Source of the DNA: Pelagicoccus sp. SDUM812005
Lineage (GTDB): Bacteria > Verrucomicrobiota > Verrucomicrobiia > Opitutales > Opitutaceae
NCBI RefSeq assembly: GCF_031127875.1
Contig: NZ_JARXIA010000001.1
Span: forward strand, 496,001 to 560,000
Length of the DNA: 64,000 nucleotides
Reading direction: 5' to 3'
In this document: piece by piece, positions 33,689-43,300 of the stretch
How positions within the stretch are numbered: position 1 is the first letter of the stretch
Layout of the letters: every line of letters begins with the position of its first letter
Translations under genes and position numbers: made by a program
Notes under the pieces: generated by a model
Seen by the model: the letters and a program-made list of their open reading frames with translations, nothing else
The model's database searches: none
What the model was told of the DNA's origin: nothing

Positions 33689-35257
33689 ATGAAATTGATC
33701 AAATCACTCTTTCGCGTCGCCGTTCTAGGGGGCGCTTTGTTGGCAACGGCTACGACTCTCTGGGCGGATACGGTCGAAAAATGGGGCCTCTACGAAATAG
33801 AGCTCGAAGGACCGAGCGACGGGAATCCTTTTCTCGATGTGGAATTGGAGGCCACGTTCACCAACGGTTTCGTGAGCAAAACGGTAACCGGATTTTATGA
33901 CGGAGACGGGATTTACCGGATTCGCTTCATGCCGGAAGCGATCGGCGAGTGGCGCTACACGACGCAAAGCAACGAGTGGGAATTAACCAAGAAAAGCGGT
34001 AGCTTCTCGGTTAGCGAACCGAGTGAGGGAAACCATGGTCCGGTCGTTGTCTACAACACGTACCACTTCGCTTACGCGGATGGCACTCCTTACAAGCAGT
34101 TCGGGACGACGATGTACAACTGGATCGATACTCCAGAATCGCTGCAGGAGGAAACGCTGCGCACGCTTGCGGCGTCACCTTTCAACAAGGCTCGCATGCT
34201 GTTGACGCAGCAGCCGACCCCGTACCGCAACGAATTCGCGCCACCGCTTTGGCCTTACGAAGGTACGGCCCCGCATGATTGGGATTTCACCCGCTTCAAC
34301 CCGGAGTTTTTCCGTCACTACGAAAAGCGGATCGGACAGTTGCGGGATTTGGGTATCGAGGCGGACTTGATCCTGTTTAATCCGTATGGAAAGTTTGGAT
34401 TCAATTCTCAGGATGCGGAAGGCGACGAACGTCTCGTCCGCTATGTGGTCGCTCGGTTTGGAGCCTACCGGAATGTCTGGTGGTCCTTGGCGAATGAATA
34501 CGACTTTCTGAAGGTAAAGACAGAGGAGGATTGGGGTCGTATCGGTCGCTTGATTCAAGCGTGCGATCCTTACAATCACCTGCGTTCGATTCACAATGGA
34601 CATCTGCTTTTCGACCATCGTCAGGATTGGGTGACGCACGTGAGCGTGCAGGATGGACACGCCTGCGAATCGCCTGCGAGCGCCAAGATCTACCGCGACG
34701 CTTTCCGCAAACCCGTGGTATTCGATGAAATCAAGTACGAGGGAGATGCCAAGTTTCGTTGGGCGGATCTGGACGGGCCAGGCATGATGCATCGCTTCTG
34801 GGCGGCTATGATGGCTGGCACCTATGTGGGGCACGGCGACTATTTCAATACGCTGGACGAGGATACCTGGACCTCTTTTGGCGGAAAGATACTTGGCGAA
34901 AGTGTGCCGCGAATCGCCTTCCTGCGGGAGATCGTGGAAGACGGGCCGAAGGACGGCCTGAACCTGATCGACAGTTGGATGGATCCCGGAATGTCGGGAG
35001 AGGCGGGCGAATATTATTTGCAATACTTCGGTCGCGAAACGCCGAAGGAGTGGGAGTTTAAGCTCTATAAGGGGCTTGAAGCGGGATCGAAATTCAAGGT
35101 CGAGCTTATTGACGCTTGGAACATGACCATCACGCCAGTGAAGGGGATTTTCGAGATCGGCGAAAAGGACGGTTACTACCACTACGACAAGAAGGGTCGC
35201 AAGGTCCAGCTGAGCGGGAAGACGTACCAGGCGCTCCGCATCACCCGCGTTCGTTAA
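33689..35257 (+). CDS. Secreted DUF5060/DUF4038 glycosidase (apiosidase-like barrel)
   Basis: 522 residues from ATG 33689; the open frame upstream only overlaps the previous gene. A signal peptide ends near TTLWA. An N-terminal beta-sandwich (VEKWGLYEIELEGPSDGNPFLDVELEATF, WRYTTQS) matches DUF5060. It is followed by a TIM barrel with NKARMLLTQQP, FNPEFFRHYEKRIGQLRDLGIEADLILFNPYG, NVWWSLANEYDFLK and KPVVFDEIKYEGD. The Glu in LANEYD and the Glu in FDEIKYEG are likely acid/base and nucleophile. This barrel type includes GH140 apiosidase and relatives, and the C-terminal beta domain resembles DUF5605. True substrate is not known. Confidence 0.75.
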   Translation: MKLIKSLFRVAVLGGALLATATTLWADTVEKWGLYEIELEGPSDGNPFLDVELEATFTNGFVSKTVTGFYDGDGIYRIRFMPEAIGEWRYTTQSNEWELTKKSGSFSVSEPSEGNHGPVVVYNTYHFAYADGTPYKQFGTTMYNWIDTPESLQEETLRTLAASPFNKARMLLTQQPTPYRNEFAPPLWPYEGTAPHDWDFTRFNPEFFRHYEKRIGQLRDLGIEADLILFNPYGKFGFNSQDAEGDERLVRYVVARFGAYRNVWWSLANEYDFLKVKTEEDWGRIGRLIQACDPYNHLRSIHNGHLLFDHRQDWVTHVSVQDGHACESPASAKIYRDAFRKPVVFDEIKYEGDAKFRWADLDGPGMMHRFWAAMMAGTYVGHGDYFNTLDEDTWTSFGGKILGESVPRIAFLREIVEDGPKDGLNLIDSWMDPGMSGEAGEYYLQYFGRETPKEWEFKLYKGLEAGSKFKVELIDAWNMTITPVKGIFEIGEKDGYYHYDKKGRKVQLSGKTYQALRITRVR

Positions 35258-35287
35258 TCGGTGGTTTATGCAAGGGAGAGGAAAGGA

Positions 35288-36277
35288 ATGATGATTTGTA
35301 ACCTTACACGTATTGGATTGAGGACTACGCTCGCCCGTTCTATGGTTTGCGGCCTTGTTTTGCTTTGCGGGCAAGCGGGTGCCGGGGCCATTGAGGAGAT
35401 TCCAGAGAAGGCGTACCTGTTTCCCCATTTTTATTGGAATGGCGATTCCGGCATGCACTTGGCTTGGAGCCGGGACGGACTTTCCTGGGAGCTTCTTAAT
35501 GACGGGGATAGCCTGATAACGCCGGTCGTTGGAGAGTCGAAGCTGCTACGCGATCCCTCCGTGGCTCGTGGACCAGATGGGACTTACCATATGGTTTGGA
35601 CCGACTCTTGGGGCAGCAAGACTATCGGCTATGCTTCGACCAAGGATTTTATAAACTGGTCGGAGCAAAAGACAATCCCGGTCATGGTTCACGAAGCAGG
35701 CGCTCAGAATTCCTGGGCGCCGGAGGTTATTTGGGATCCGGACGAGGAGAATTTTCTCATTCTTTGGTCGACTACTCTGGCGGGGGAGTTTCCGGAGACG
35801 GCTCTTACGAATCGCAGACCGACCCGGAACCACCGTATCTACTGTACGACTACGGAGGACTTCGAAACGTTTACGCCCACCCGCTTGTACTACGACGGAG
35901 GTTTCAACGTAATCGATGCGATTCTGGCTAAGGACGGAGCGGATTGGTTGATGTTCGTGAAGCACGAGCAACTCAGTCCGACGACGCAGAAGAACATTCG
36001 GTTAATTCGGGGCAAGACTTCGCACGGACCGTTTTCCGCTCCCTCGACTCCGATCTCTGGGGACTATTGGGCGGAGGGGCCGTCGCCGTTCAAGATCGGC
36101 GACTATTGGTACGTCTATTTCGACAAGCACATGTTCAATGCCTATGGCGCGGTCCGTTCGCTGGACCTGGTGAACTGGGAAGACGTGAGCGATACTCTGA
36201 GCTTTCCCAAAGACGTGCGACACGGCTGCTTCATCGAGGTGGACCGCTCCATCCTAGAACCGCTTTTAGCTCTTTGA
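35288..36277 (+). CDS. GH43-like five-bladed beta-propeller glycosidase
   Basis: 329 residues from ATG 35288 (a second ATG follows at once), with AGGAAAGG just upstream as ribosome site. A signal peptide runs to about AGAGA. Repeats typical of GH43/GH117-like propellers are seen: GMHLAWSRDGLSWELLND, RDPSVARGPDGTYHMVWTDSWGSKTIGYASTKDFINWSE, SWAPEVIWDPDEENFLILWSTT and YWAEGPSPFKIGDYWYVYFD. Asp in RDPS, Glu in WAPE and Glu in WAEGPS fit the three acidic residues of the family. GH43 enzymes mostly remove alpha-L-arabinose, beta-xylose or beta-galactose. The exact activity is not visible. Confidence 0.78.
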   Translation: MMICNLTRIGLRTTLARSMVCGLVLLCGQAGAGAIEEIPEKAYLFPHFYWNGDSGMHLAWSRDGLSWELLNDGDSLITPVVGESKLLRDPSVARGPDGTYHMVWTDSWGSKTIGYASTKDFINWSEQKTIPVMVHEAGAQNSWAPEVIWDPDEENFLILWSTTLAGEFPETALTNRRPTRNHRIYCTTTEDFETFTPTRLYYDGGFNVIDAILAKDGADWLMFVKHEQLSPTTQKNIRLIRGKTSHGPFSAPSTPISGDYWAEGPSPFKIGDYWYVYFDKHMFNAYGAVRSLDLVNWEDVSDTLSFPKDVRHGCFIEVDRSILEPLLAL

Positions 36278-36311
36278 TCACAGTAATCGTTTTGCGAATA
36301 CAAAACTGTCC

Positions 36312-37301
36312 ATGACCATTGCTCCACGATATTTGATTGCCGCATTTGTGATCGCTTTTCTTTCCGGCCTAAGCTGGGGGCAGGACGATCGGCTGAGCGT
36401 GCGCGACTTCGGGGCGCTGGGCGATGGCGTGAGCGAGGACACGGCTGCCGTCGCGAAGGCGATTGCAGCTGCAGCGAAGCTGGGTGGAGCCACGGTCGTT
36501 TTTCCTAAAGGCGAGTACTTGACGGGATCGATTCAGCTGGAGGACAAGCTCACGCTGCGTTTCGAAAAAGGGGCGACGCTTCGATTGATGGATGGTTCGG
36601 GGGGAGCTGGGCGCGAGTCCGTGGTTTCGATTTCAGGCAAAAAGGACGTACTGCTAGAAGGAGAGGGAGTGCTCAAGGGAAGTGCGAGGAGCGGCTTGTT
36701 GCGGGTGGTTGACAGCGAGAGGGTGGCGATCCGCGGTCTGAGCTTTGAAACGGGAGGAACTCAAGGTGACGGGATTTCGCTAAAGGATTCTCGTGAGGTG
36801 CGGATTGAAAACTGCCTTGTAAAAGGCGGAAAGAAGGCGATCTGGATCGGAGGATCTCGGAACGTTGGACTCAGTGGCGTCTCGATTGAGGGAGCTGTTG
36901 CTGCCTTGGAAATCGGTGATACCTCTGGCATTCGCGTTTCACAGTTACGTGCGACGAGCGAAACGGGCCTGAGCTGTCGTTTAGCAATGGATGTCGAGTT
37001 AGTAGACGTTCGCATCGACTCGAAAGCGGGCCCTCAGTTTTTGTTCATGGAATCCCGCTCTGTGGTTCTCGATGCCATTGGAAGCAGCGAGCGTTCCAGC
37101 GAGCCCATCGTTTCGGCCCATGATGTGATAGGTTTACGGCTGAGCAACTGCCAAGCAGAGAGCGGAACGAAGACCTTTTTGCAAGTTTTGGGATCCCAGA
37201 GCTCTGGGATCGTGATGAGCGGCAACGAGCTTTCGCAAGCTCGAGCGCCGATCATGGTTGGTCCCGACGTACCCGATGGGCGGGTTATCGGAGCCGAATG
37301 A
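36312..37301 (+). CDS. Secreted GH28-like beta-helix protein lacking catalytic residues
   Basis: 329 residues with a signal peptide (LIAAFVIAFLSGLSWG). It opens like a polygalacturonase (LSVRDFGALGDGVSEDTAAVAKAIAAAAKLGGATVVFPKGEYLTGSI) and continues with beta-helix coils. Where GH28 enzymes have NTDG, GDD, GHG and RIK, this protein has TQGDG and GGKKAIWIGG, with no GHG or RIK. It is also shorter than usual GH28 proteins (about 400-450). It may be a non-catalytic binding helix or a lyase using other residues. It lies 34 bp after the GH43-like gene. Confidence 0.7.
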   Translation: MTIAPRYLIAAFVIAFLSGLSWGQDDRLSVRDFGALGDGVSEDTAAVAKAIAAAAKLGGATVVFPKGEYLTGSIQLEDKLTLRFEKGATLRLMDGSGGAGRESVVSISGKKDVLLEGEGVLKGSARSGLLRVVDSERVAIRGLSFETGGTQGDGISLKDSREVRIENCLVKGGKKAIWIGGSRNVGLSGVSIEGAVAALEIGDTSGIRVSQLRATSETGLSCRLAMDVELVDVRIDSKAGPQFLFMESRSVVLDAIGSSERSSEPIVSAHDVIGLRLSNCQAESGTKTFLQVLGSQSSGIVMSGNELSQARAPIMVGPDVPDGRVIGAE

Positions 37302-37322
37302 ACCTTTTGGATCTATAGAAAA

Positions 37323-38246
37323 ATGAATACGAATTTACCAACGGAAGGAGTGCTGGCGGCGCTCTGCTTGCCAGTAGGAAGCGATGGACAATTGCTCGAA
37401 TCCGCATTGGAGGTGCACCTTTCTTGGCTGCGGTCGAAGGGTATTCATGGCGTTTTGGCCCTTGGCAGTACGGGGGAGTTTCCCCTCATGTCGATCGACG
37501 AGCGTAAGTGCGCATTGGATACGGTTTTGAATCTAGCGGGCGATCTGCCTGTTATCGCGAACATCAGCGACATTAATCCCAGAAATGTGGAGGCCTTGGG
37601 GCGGCATGCAAAATCGATAGGACTACCGGGAGTGGCGGTGATGCCGCCGAGCTTCTATCCGGTGAACGGGCAGGAGCAGCTGAGCTTTTTCCAACGTATC
37701 GCAGCAGCCGTAGATTTGCCGGTCATGCTTTATAATTTTCCGGAACTCACCGGGAATCGTATCGCTCCGGAAACAGTCGCAGCCTTTGCTGATACGGCTC
37801 ACATGTTTGGCATCAAGCAAAGCGGTGGCGAATTTGCTTACCACAAGGAGCTGGTAGCGATTGGCGATGCCAAGGGCTTCTCTGTATACACCGGCGCGGA
37901 TACGCGCTTGCCTGAAGCCTTTGGGCTTGGTGTGAAAGCGGCTATCGGCGGATTGGTCAATTTCGTGCCTGAATACATGCTCGCGATTTTCGAGCATTGC
38001 CGGAAAGGCAAGGAATGCGATGTCGATTTATTCGCTTCTCGTATGAAGGAAGTGGGTACGATTATTGATCGTCTGAGTTTTCCGGTAAATGTTGGCATGG
38101 GGATGTTGGCTCGTGGCTTCGATCCAGGGAGTTCGCGCACCAATGTCTCGGCAGCGTTTAGGGAAGAGATGCAACGTTCGAGCGAAGAGCTAAAGGGACT
38201 TTTCGCTACTTGGAATCTTTCGGTGGAGCGACCAGTAAGCGTTTAA
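37323..38246 (+). CDS. DapA-family aldolase (NanA/KDG-aldolase-like)
   Basis: 307 residues of a class I aldolase barrel with HLSWLRSKGIHGVLALGSTGEFPLMS (GSTGE loop), VMLYNFPELTGNRIAPE (catalytic Tyr) and MFGIKQSGGEF (Schiff-base Lys). GSTGE and the LYNFP form are closer to N-acetylneuraminate lyase or 2-keto-3-deoxygluconate aldolase than to lysine-pathway DapA. It would split an imported 2-keto-3-deoxy or ulosonic acid into pyruvate and an aldose. It is followed after 20 bp by a sodium symporter gene, so uptake and cleavage are probably linked. Confidence 0.83.
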   Translation: MNTNLPTEGVLAALCLPVGSDGQLLESALEVHLSWLRSKGIHGVLALGSTGEFPLMSIDERKCALDTVLNLAGDLPVIANISDINPRNVEALGRHAKSIGLPGVAVMPPSFYPVNGQEQLSFFQRIAAAVDLPVMLYNFPELTGNRIAPETVAAFADTAHMFGIKQSGGEFAYHKELVAIGDAKGFSVYTGADTRLPEAFGLGVKAAIGGLVNFVPEYMLAIFEHCRKGKECDVDLFASRMKEVGTIIDRLSFPVNVGMGMLARGFDPGSSRTNVSAAFREEMQRSSEELKGLFATWNLSVERPVSV

Positions 38247-38266
38247 GAATTTCGCCCCAGTACCCC

Positions 38267-39760
38267 ATGCATTCGCAATTTAGCAGTCTAGACGTCGCGG
38301 TTCTCGCCGTTTACTTCGTCGCCATCCTCGGCGTCGGTTATGGCTTTCGCAAGAAGAGTTCCAGCGTGGAAGGCTTCACGGCGGCCAATCGCAGTCTTCC
38401 CGGGTGGTTGACTGGCTTGTCCATTTTGGGCACCTACGTTAGCAGTATCAGCTTTTTGGCGATTCCCGGAAAGGCGTATGCGGCTGACTGGAATTCCTTT
38501 GTATTCAGTTTGAGCTTACCCTTGGCGACGCTGATCGCGATTCGTTGGTTTCTGCCTTTCTATCGCAACAGTACATCCGTGTCGGCTTACGAGCATCTGG
38601 AGGAACGCTTCGGTGTGTGGGCGCGTACCTATGCGAGTAGTTGTTATCTGCTTACGCAAATGGCTCGCATGGGAACGGTCATGTATTTGATGGCGCTTCC
38701 GCTGAACGTCCTTCTAGGCTGGGATATTCATTACATCATCATTGGTACGGGGATTTGCGTTACGGCTTACACCTTCCTCGGCGGTTTGGTGGCCGTGATT
38801 TGGACCGATGCGATTCAAACGATTATTTTGATCGTTGGAGCCCTCGTTTGCGGAGCGATCATGGTTTTCTCGCTGCCGGGGGGAGTGGGAGAGTTGTTCG
38901 CAGTGGCAGGGGAGTCGGAGAAGTTCAGCCTGGGCGACTATGGCTTCAGCTTAACGGAGTCGTCCTTTTGGGTGGTGCTGGTTTACGGCTTGGTGATCAA
39001 CCTGCAGAATTTTGGCATCGACCAGAACTACGTGCAGCGCTACGTGGCGTCCAAGTCCGACGCGGAAGCGCGTAAGAGCCTTTGGGTGGGCGGGGCGACG
39101 TATTTGCCGGTTTCCGCGATCTTCTTTTTCTTGGGCACGGCCTTGTTCGCTTACTACAAAGCGTTTCCGGATTTGTTGCCCGCGGCTTATTTCGATCCCC
39201 AGCACGCGGACAAGGTGTTTCCGCACTTCATTGTAGCGGCCTTGCCCAGCGGGGTGACGGGACTGCTGATCGCGGCGGTCTTCGCGGCTGCGATGAGTAC
39301 GGTTTCCACCAGCTTGAATTCGTCGGCCACCATCGTGCTCAACGACTACTACAAGCGATTCAGGAATCCGGAGGCGGACGAGGCTTCCAGCATGCGTTTC
39401 CTGCATGGGACCACCATCGTGTGGGGAATTCTGGGGACGGGTATGGCTTTGGCCATGACCCAGGTAAAGAGCGCTTTGGATGCGTGGTGGAGTTTGGCCG
39501 GGATCTTCGGGGGCGGCACGCTGGGACTTTTCCTGTTTGGCATGATCGCGCGCCAGGCCAAGAACGCGGCAGCGGTTGCCGGCGTTTCCGTGGGCGTGTT
39601 GTTGATCGTTTGGATGTCGCTGTCCTTGCGAGAAGGCTTGTTGCCAGAAGGCGTCCAGAGCCCGTTCCACAGTAACTTAATAATAGTGTTTGGCACCGCT
39701 ACCATTCTCTTGGTGGGCGGTTTGGTGAGCCTGTTGATTGGAAAGAAGACTTTGAAATGA
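38267..39760 (+). CDS. Sodium:solute symporter (SSS family), second copy
   Basis: 497 residues from ATG 38267; the open frame upstream overlaps the aldolase gene. It has about thirteen membrane segments and the SSS signatures [78 protein letters not shown] and [26 protein letters not shown]. It is related to, but clearly different from, the symporter at 25734-27296. Its stop codon overlaps the start of the GH95-GH105 gene (ATGATGA), so its cargo is probably a product of that enzyme or of the GH2-sialidase-like protein. Confidence 0.92.
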   Translation: MHSQFSSLDVAVLAVYFVAILGVGYGFRKKSSSVEGFTAANRSLPGWLTGLSILGTYVSSISFLAIPGKAYAADWNSFVFSLSLPLATLIAIRWFLPFYRNSTSVSAYEHLEERFGVWARTYASSCYLLTQMARMGTVMYLMALPLNVLLGWDIHYIIIGTGICVTAYTFLGGLVAVIWTDAIQTIILIVGALVCGAIMVFSLPGGVGELFAVAGESEKFSLGDYGFSLTESSFWVVLVYGLVINLQNFGIDQNYVQRYVASKSDAEARKSLWVGGATYLPVSAIFFFLGTALFAYYKAFPDLLPAAYFDPQHADKVFPHFIVAALPSGVTGLLIAAVFAAAMSTVSTSLNSSATIVLNDYYKRFRNPEADEASSMRFLHGTTIVWGILGTGMALAMTQVKSALDAWWSLAGIFGGGTLGLFLFGMIARQAKNAAAVAGVSVGVLLIVWMSLSLREGLLPEGVQSPFHSNLIIVFGTATILLVGGLVSLLIGKKTLK

Positions 39761-42700
39761 TGATTGGATTAAGGGAACTTAGCGTTAGCTCTCTGTTGGT
39801 GCTGTCCACTTGGGCAAGCGGGCAGGGAGCGGAGGAAAGCCTTTGGTATAACGAGCCTGCGGTTCATTGGACGGAGGCCTTGCCCGTGGGTAATGGTAGC
39901 CTGGGTGCCATGATCTACGGCGGCTTGGCAGAGGAACACCTGCAGTTCAACGAGGATACGCTGTGGAACGGCAATCCCCACGAGTACCAGCACGAGGGCG
40001 CGTCGGAAGTACTGCCGACTTTGAGACGCTTGCTGGAAGAGGGGAAGCAGGACGAAGCGGAGGAGTTGGCTAACGAGCGCTTCATGAGCGTGCCCCTGCG
40101 TCAGAAGTGGTACCAGCCCATGGGGGATTTGTTTCTTGTTTTCCCCGGTCACGAAGCCGCTACGGACTATCGCCGAGAGCTCGATCTTTCGGAGGGTATC
40201 GCACGGGTTCGCTACCAGGTAGGAAACGTTGAATACAAGCGCGAAACCTTCTCCAGCTATCCCGATCAAGTGATCGTGCAACGGCTGAGCGCGAGCCAGG
40301 CGAAGGCTTTGAACTTCACGCTACGCTTCGCGACTGAGCATCCCGATAGCCAGATCGAGGCGGTCGGAAAAGATAGCCTTCTGCTCACCGGGCAAGTGGA
40401 CGACCTGACCAATGAGCGCATGAGCGAAGAGCAATCCGCCTACTTCCGCGAGTTGTATCCGGATAATGGATTGCGCTTCGCGAGTAAGGTGACCGTGCTG
40501 CTGGAAGGCGGCAAGATCAGGCGCAAGGGAAAGCAGCTCGAGATTCGTCAAGCTGATGCGGCAACCTTGATCTTAAGCGGAGCGACTTCCTTTGTTAACT
40601 TTCAGGACATTTCTGGCGACCCGGTGGCTCGAGTGGACGAACGGGTGAAGTCGGCTTTAACGAAGGACTACGCTGTTTTGCTCGCTGACCACAGGGAAGA
40701 TTTTTCGTCGCTCTTCGATCGGATGTCGATCGATCTCGGCACGACGGCGAATAGCGGGCTAAGTACTTACGATCGGCTGCGAGCGGAGGATCGCTCGCAA
40801 GATCCAGGTTTGGTGGCATTGCTTTTCAACTACGGGCGCTACCTCTTGATTTCAAGTAGCCGTCCCGGATCGCAAGCGGCGAACTTGCAAGGGATATGGA
40901 ACGACCAGGTGCGTCCGCCCTGGGGAAGCAAGTACACGATGAACATCAATGCGGAGATGAACTACTGGCCTGCAGAAGTAGCGAATCTGAGCGAAACAGC
41001 GGAACCCTTCTTCGATATGATCGACGATCTGGTGATAAGCGGTCGCAAGACGGCTAAGACTCACTACGACGCGGACGGCTGGGTGCTGCATCACAATACG
41101 GATCTCTGGAGGGGCACGGCGCCCATAAATAATTCCAACCACGGTATTTGGCCGACGGGCGGAGCCTGGCTTTGTTACCACCTTTGGGAGCGGTATTTGT
41201 TTACGGGTGACGAAACGTTTCTGAAGGAGCGGGCTTATCCGATCATGAAGGAGGCGGCGGAGTTTTTCGTCGATTATCTCTACGAGGATCCAAATAGCGG
41301 ATACTTGATCAGCGGACCTTCGAATTCTCCCGAGCACGGAGGTCTGGTGATGGGGCCGACGATGGACCATCAGATCATTCGCAGCCTGTTCGATGCGGTT
41401 TCGCGTGCGGCGGAGATTTTGGATACGGATGCCGACTTTGCGCGGGAGCTGGATGCCTTGGCAGCCAGAATCGCTCCCAACCGAATCGGACGTTTAGGCC
41501 AACTGCAGGAATGGATGGAGGACGTTGACGATCCGGATAACCGTCATCGTCACGTATCCCACCTCTGGGGCGTCTTTCCCGGCCGGGAGATTAATACGCG
41601 TACGCCGGACTTGCTGGATGCCTCCAAAAAATCGCTTGAGATGCGTGGCGACGGAGGAACGGGGTGGTCGCTCGGTTGGAAGATTAACCTTTGGGCTCGT
41701 CTGCAGGATGGAGATCACGCCCTGAAGATCATCCACAATCAATTGAACCTCGTCGATCCCGGACATGGAGGAAAAGGCGGAGGAGGCGTGTATCCAAACT
41801 TGTTTGACGCGCATCCGCCTTTCCAGATCGACGGCAACTTTGCTGCAACTGCGGGCGTTTGCGAGATGCTCGTGCAGAGCCACGATTACGCTTCGGCGAA
41901 GGAAAAGCGTCGGGAAATCGTATTGTTGCCCGCATTGCCTTCGAGTTGGAAGACGGGCTCGATACGCGGGGTAAGAGCCCGGGGCGGTTTCGAGCTGGAT
42001 ATCGAGTGGCAGGATGGAGTATTGAAGAGCCTGGCCATACGGAGCGAAAAGGGTGGTGAAGCCCGTTTGCGTTACGGCAATCGCGTCGTGGACGTAAAGC
42101 TGAAGGCAGGGGAGTCAGCTTGTTTCGGGCGCTCCTTGAGAAAGGGGGCGGCTTACGCTGGGGGAAAGTCGCCGCTGGAATTGTCGCAATGGATGATGGA
42201 TTCCACTTCGGAGCGCTTCAAGACCTGGGTGCCAGCGGGGAAGACGGTCTACTCTGCTTGGGATTATGGGCTGGGCATGTTGGCGGTTGCCAACGTGGAG
42301 CTGTTTCGAGCGAGCGGGGACGGAAAGTGGCTCGACTATGCGGAGGAAATCATTCGTCCCAACCTGTTAGAAGATGGCCGCATTCGCGGTTACGAGCTAG
42401 AAAAGTATAACATCGACATGGTGAAGCCCGGAAGCGCCATGCTCGACTTGTATGGAATTTCTGGTGACTCGGTTTATCAGAAGCCCATCGCGACCTTGCG
42501 GGTACAGCTAAGCAAGCAACCGAGAACCAGCGAGGGCGGCTTTTGGCACAAGGAGAAGTATCCGTGGCAAATGTGGTTGGATGGGCTCTTCATGGGAGCT
42601 CCTTTCCTGGCCCAGTATGCGAGTGTCTTCGATGATGCGGGAGCCTTTGACGAGGTGGTGCAGCAGTTTGTCCTGATGGACCAATACGCTTACGATGAAA

Positions 42701-43281
42701 GAGCGAAGCTGCACTACCACGCTTGGGACGAAAAGCGGCAGCAGCCTTGGGCTAATCCAGAGACTGGACTTTCGGCAAACTTCTGGTCCCGCTCCATTGG
42801 TTGGTACGGGATGGGATTGGTGGATGTTCTCGATTACTTGCCCGAATCTCACAAGGGACGCGCCCGATTGACCGAAATCCTTGAACGTTGGGCAGAGGGC
42901 GTTGTTTTGTACCAGGATGTGGATACGGGGCTTTGGTGGCAGGTGACGGATCTTCCGAATCGGGAAGGGAATTACCTCGAAGGTACGGCTTCGAGTATGT
43001 TTGTTTTCACCTTGGCCAAGGCGGTGAATCAGGGATACCTGGAGCGCGGACGCTATGACGCGGTAATTCGCAAAGGTTGGGAGGGGATCCAAAGAGAACT
43101 TTTGGACGTCGACTCCGGGGAGCTGCAACTGGCCCAATGCTGTCGCGTAGCGGGCTTGAGCGACACGAGGGATGGCTCCTTCGACTACTATTTGAGCGAG
43201 CCCGTTATTTTCAACGATCTGAAAGGGGTTGGTCCCTTCATTCGAGCCGGCGTGGCGCTCGAAACCTATTTTAAGAACTAA
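39757..43281 (+). CDS. GH95-GH105 fusion glycosidase, secreted
   Basis: 1174 residues with a short signal peptide. Residues about 28-800 are GH95: [65 protein letters not shown] with the likely acid Glu526, and [12 protein letters not shown] with its conserved Asp. From about 809 to the end it is GH105: [49 protein letters not shown] with the key Asp942, and [20 protein letters not shown]95 removes alpha-L-fucose or alpha-L-galactose, and GH105 removes 4,5-unsaturated uronic acid left by a polysaccharide lyase. Having both in one chain suggests they act on the same side chain. The GH105 partner lyase is not in the window. Confidence 0.88.
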   Translation: MMIGLRELSVSSLLVLSTWASGQGAEESLWYNEPAVHWTEALPVGNGSLGAMIYGGLAEEHLQFNEDTLWNGNPHEYQHEGASEVLPTLRRLLEEGKQDEAEELANERFMSVPLRQKWYQPMGDLFLVFPGHEAATDYRRELDLSEGIARVRYQVGNVEYKRETFSSYPDQVIVQRLSASQAKALNFTLRFATEHPDSQIEAVGKDSLLLTGQVDDLTNERMSEEQSAYFRELYPDNGLRFASKVTVLLEGGKIRRKGKQLEIRQADAATLILSGATSFVNFQDISGDPVARVDERVKSALTKDYAVLLADHREDFSSLFDRMSIDLGTTANSGLSTYDRLRAEDRSQDPGLVALLFNYGRYLLISSSRPGSQAANLQGIWNDQVRPPWGSKYTMNINAEMNYWPAEVANLSETAEPFFDMIDDLVISGRKTAKTHYDADGWVLHHNTDLWRGTAPINNSNHGIWPTGGAWLCYHLWERYLFTGDETFLKERAYPIMKEAAEFFVDYLYEDPNSGYLISGPSNSPEHGGLVMGPTMDHQIIRSLFDAVSRAAEILDTDADFARELDALAARIAPNRIGRLGQLQEWMEDVDDPDNRHRHVSHLWGVFPGREINTRTPDLLDASKKSLEMRGDGGTGWSLGWKINLWARLQDGDHALKIIHNQLNLVDPGHGGKGGGGVYPNLFDAHPPFQIDGNFAATAGVCEMLVQSHDYASAKEKRREIVLLPALPSSWKTGSIRGVRARGGFELDIEWQDGVLKSLAIRSEKGGEARLRYGNRVVDVKLKAGESACFGRSLRKGAAYAGGKSPLELSQWMMDSTSERFKTWVPAGKTVYSAWDYGLGMLAVANVELFRASGDGKWLDYAEEIIRPNLLEDGRIRGYELEKYNIDMVKPGSAMLDLYGISGDSVYQKPIATLRVQLSKQPRTSEGGFWHKEKYPWQMWLDGLFMGAPFLAQYASVFDDAGAFDEVVQQFVLMDQYAYDERAKLHYHAWDEKRQQPWANPETGLSANFWSRSIGWYGMGLVDVLDYLPESHKGRARLTEILERWAEGVVLYQDVDTGLWWQVTDLPNREGNYLEGTASSMFVFTLAKAVNQGYLERGRYDAVIRKGWEGIQRELLDVDSGELQLAQCCRVAGLSDTRDGSFDYYLSEPVIFNDLKGVGPFIRAGVALETYFKN

Positions 43282-43300
43282 GGCAAAGAGGATTTAGATT

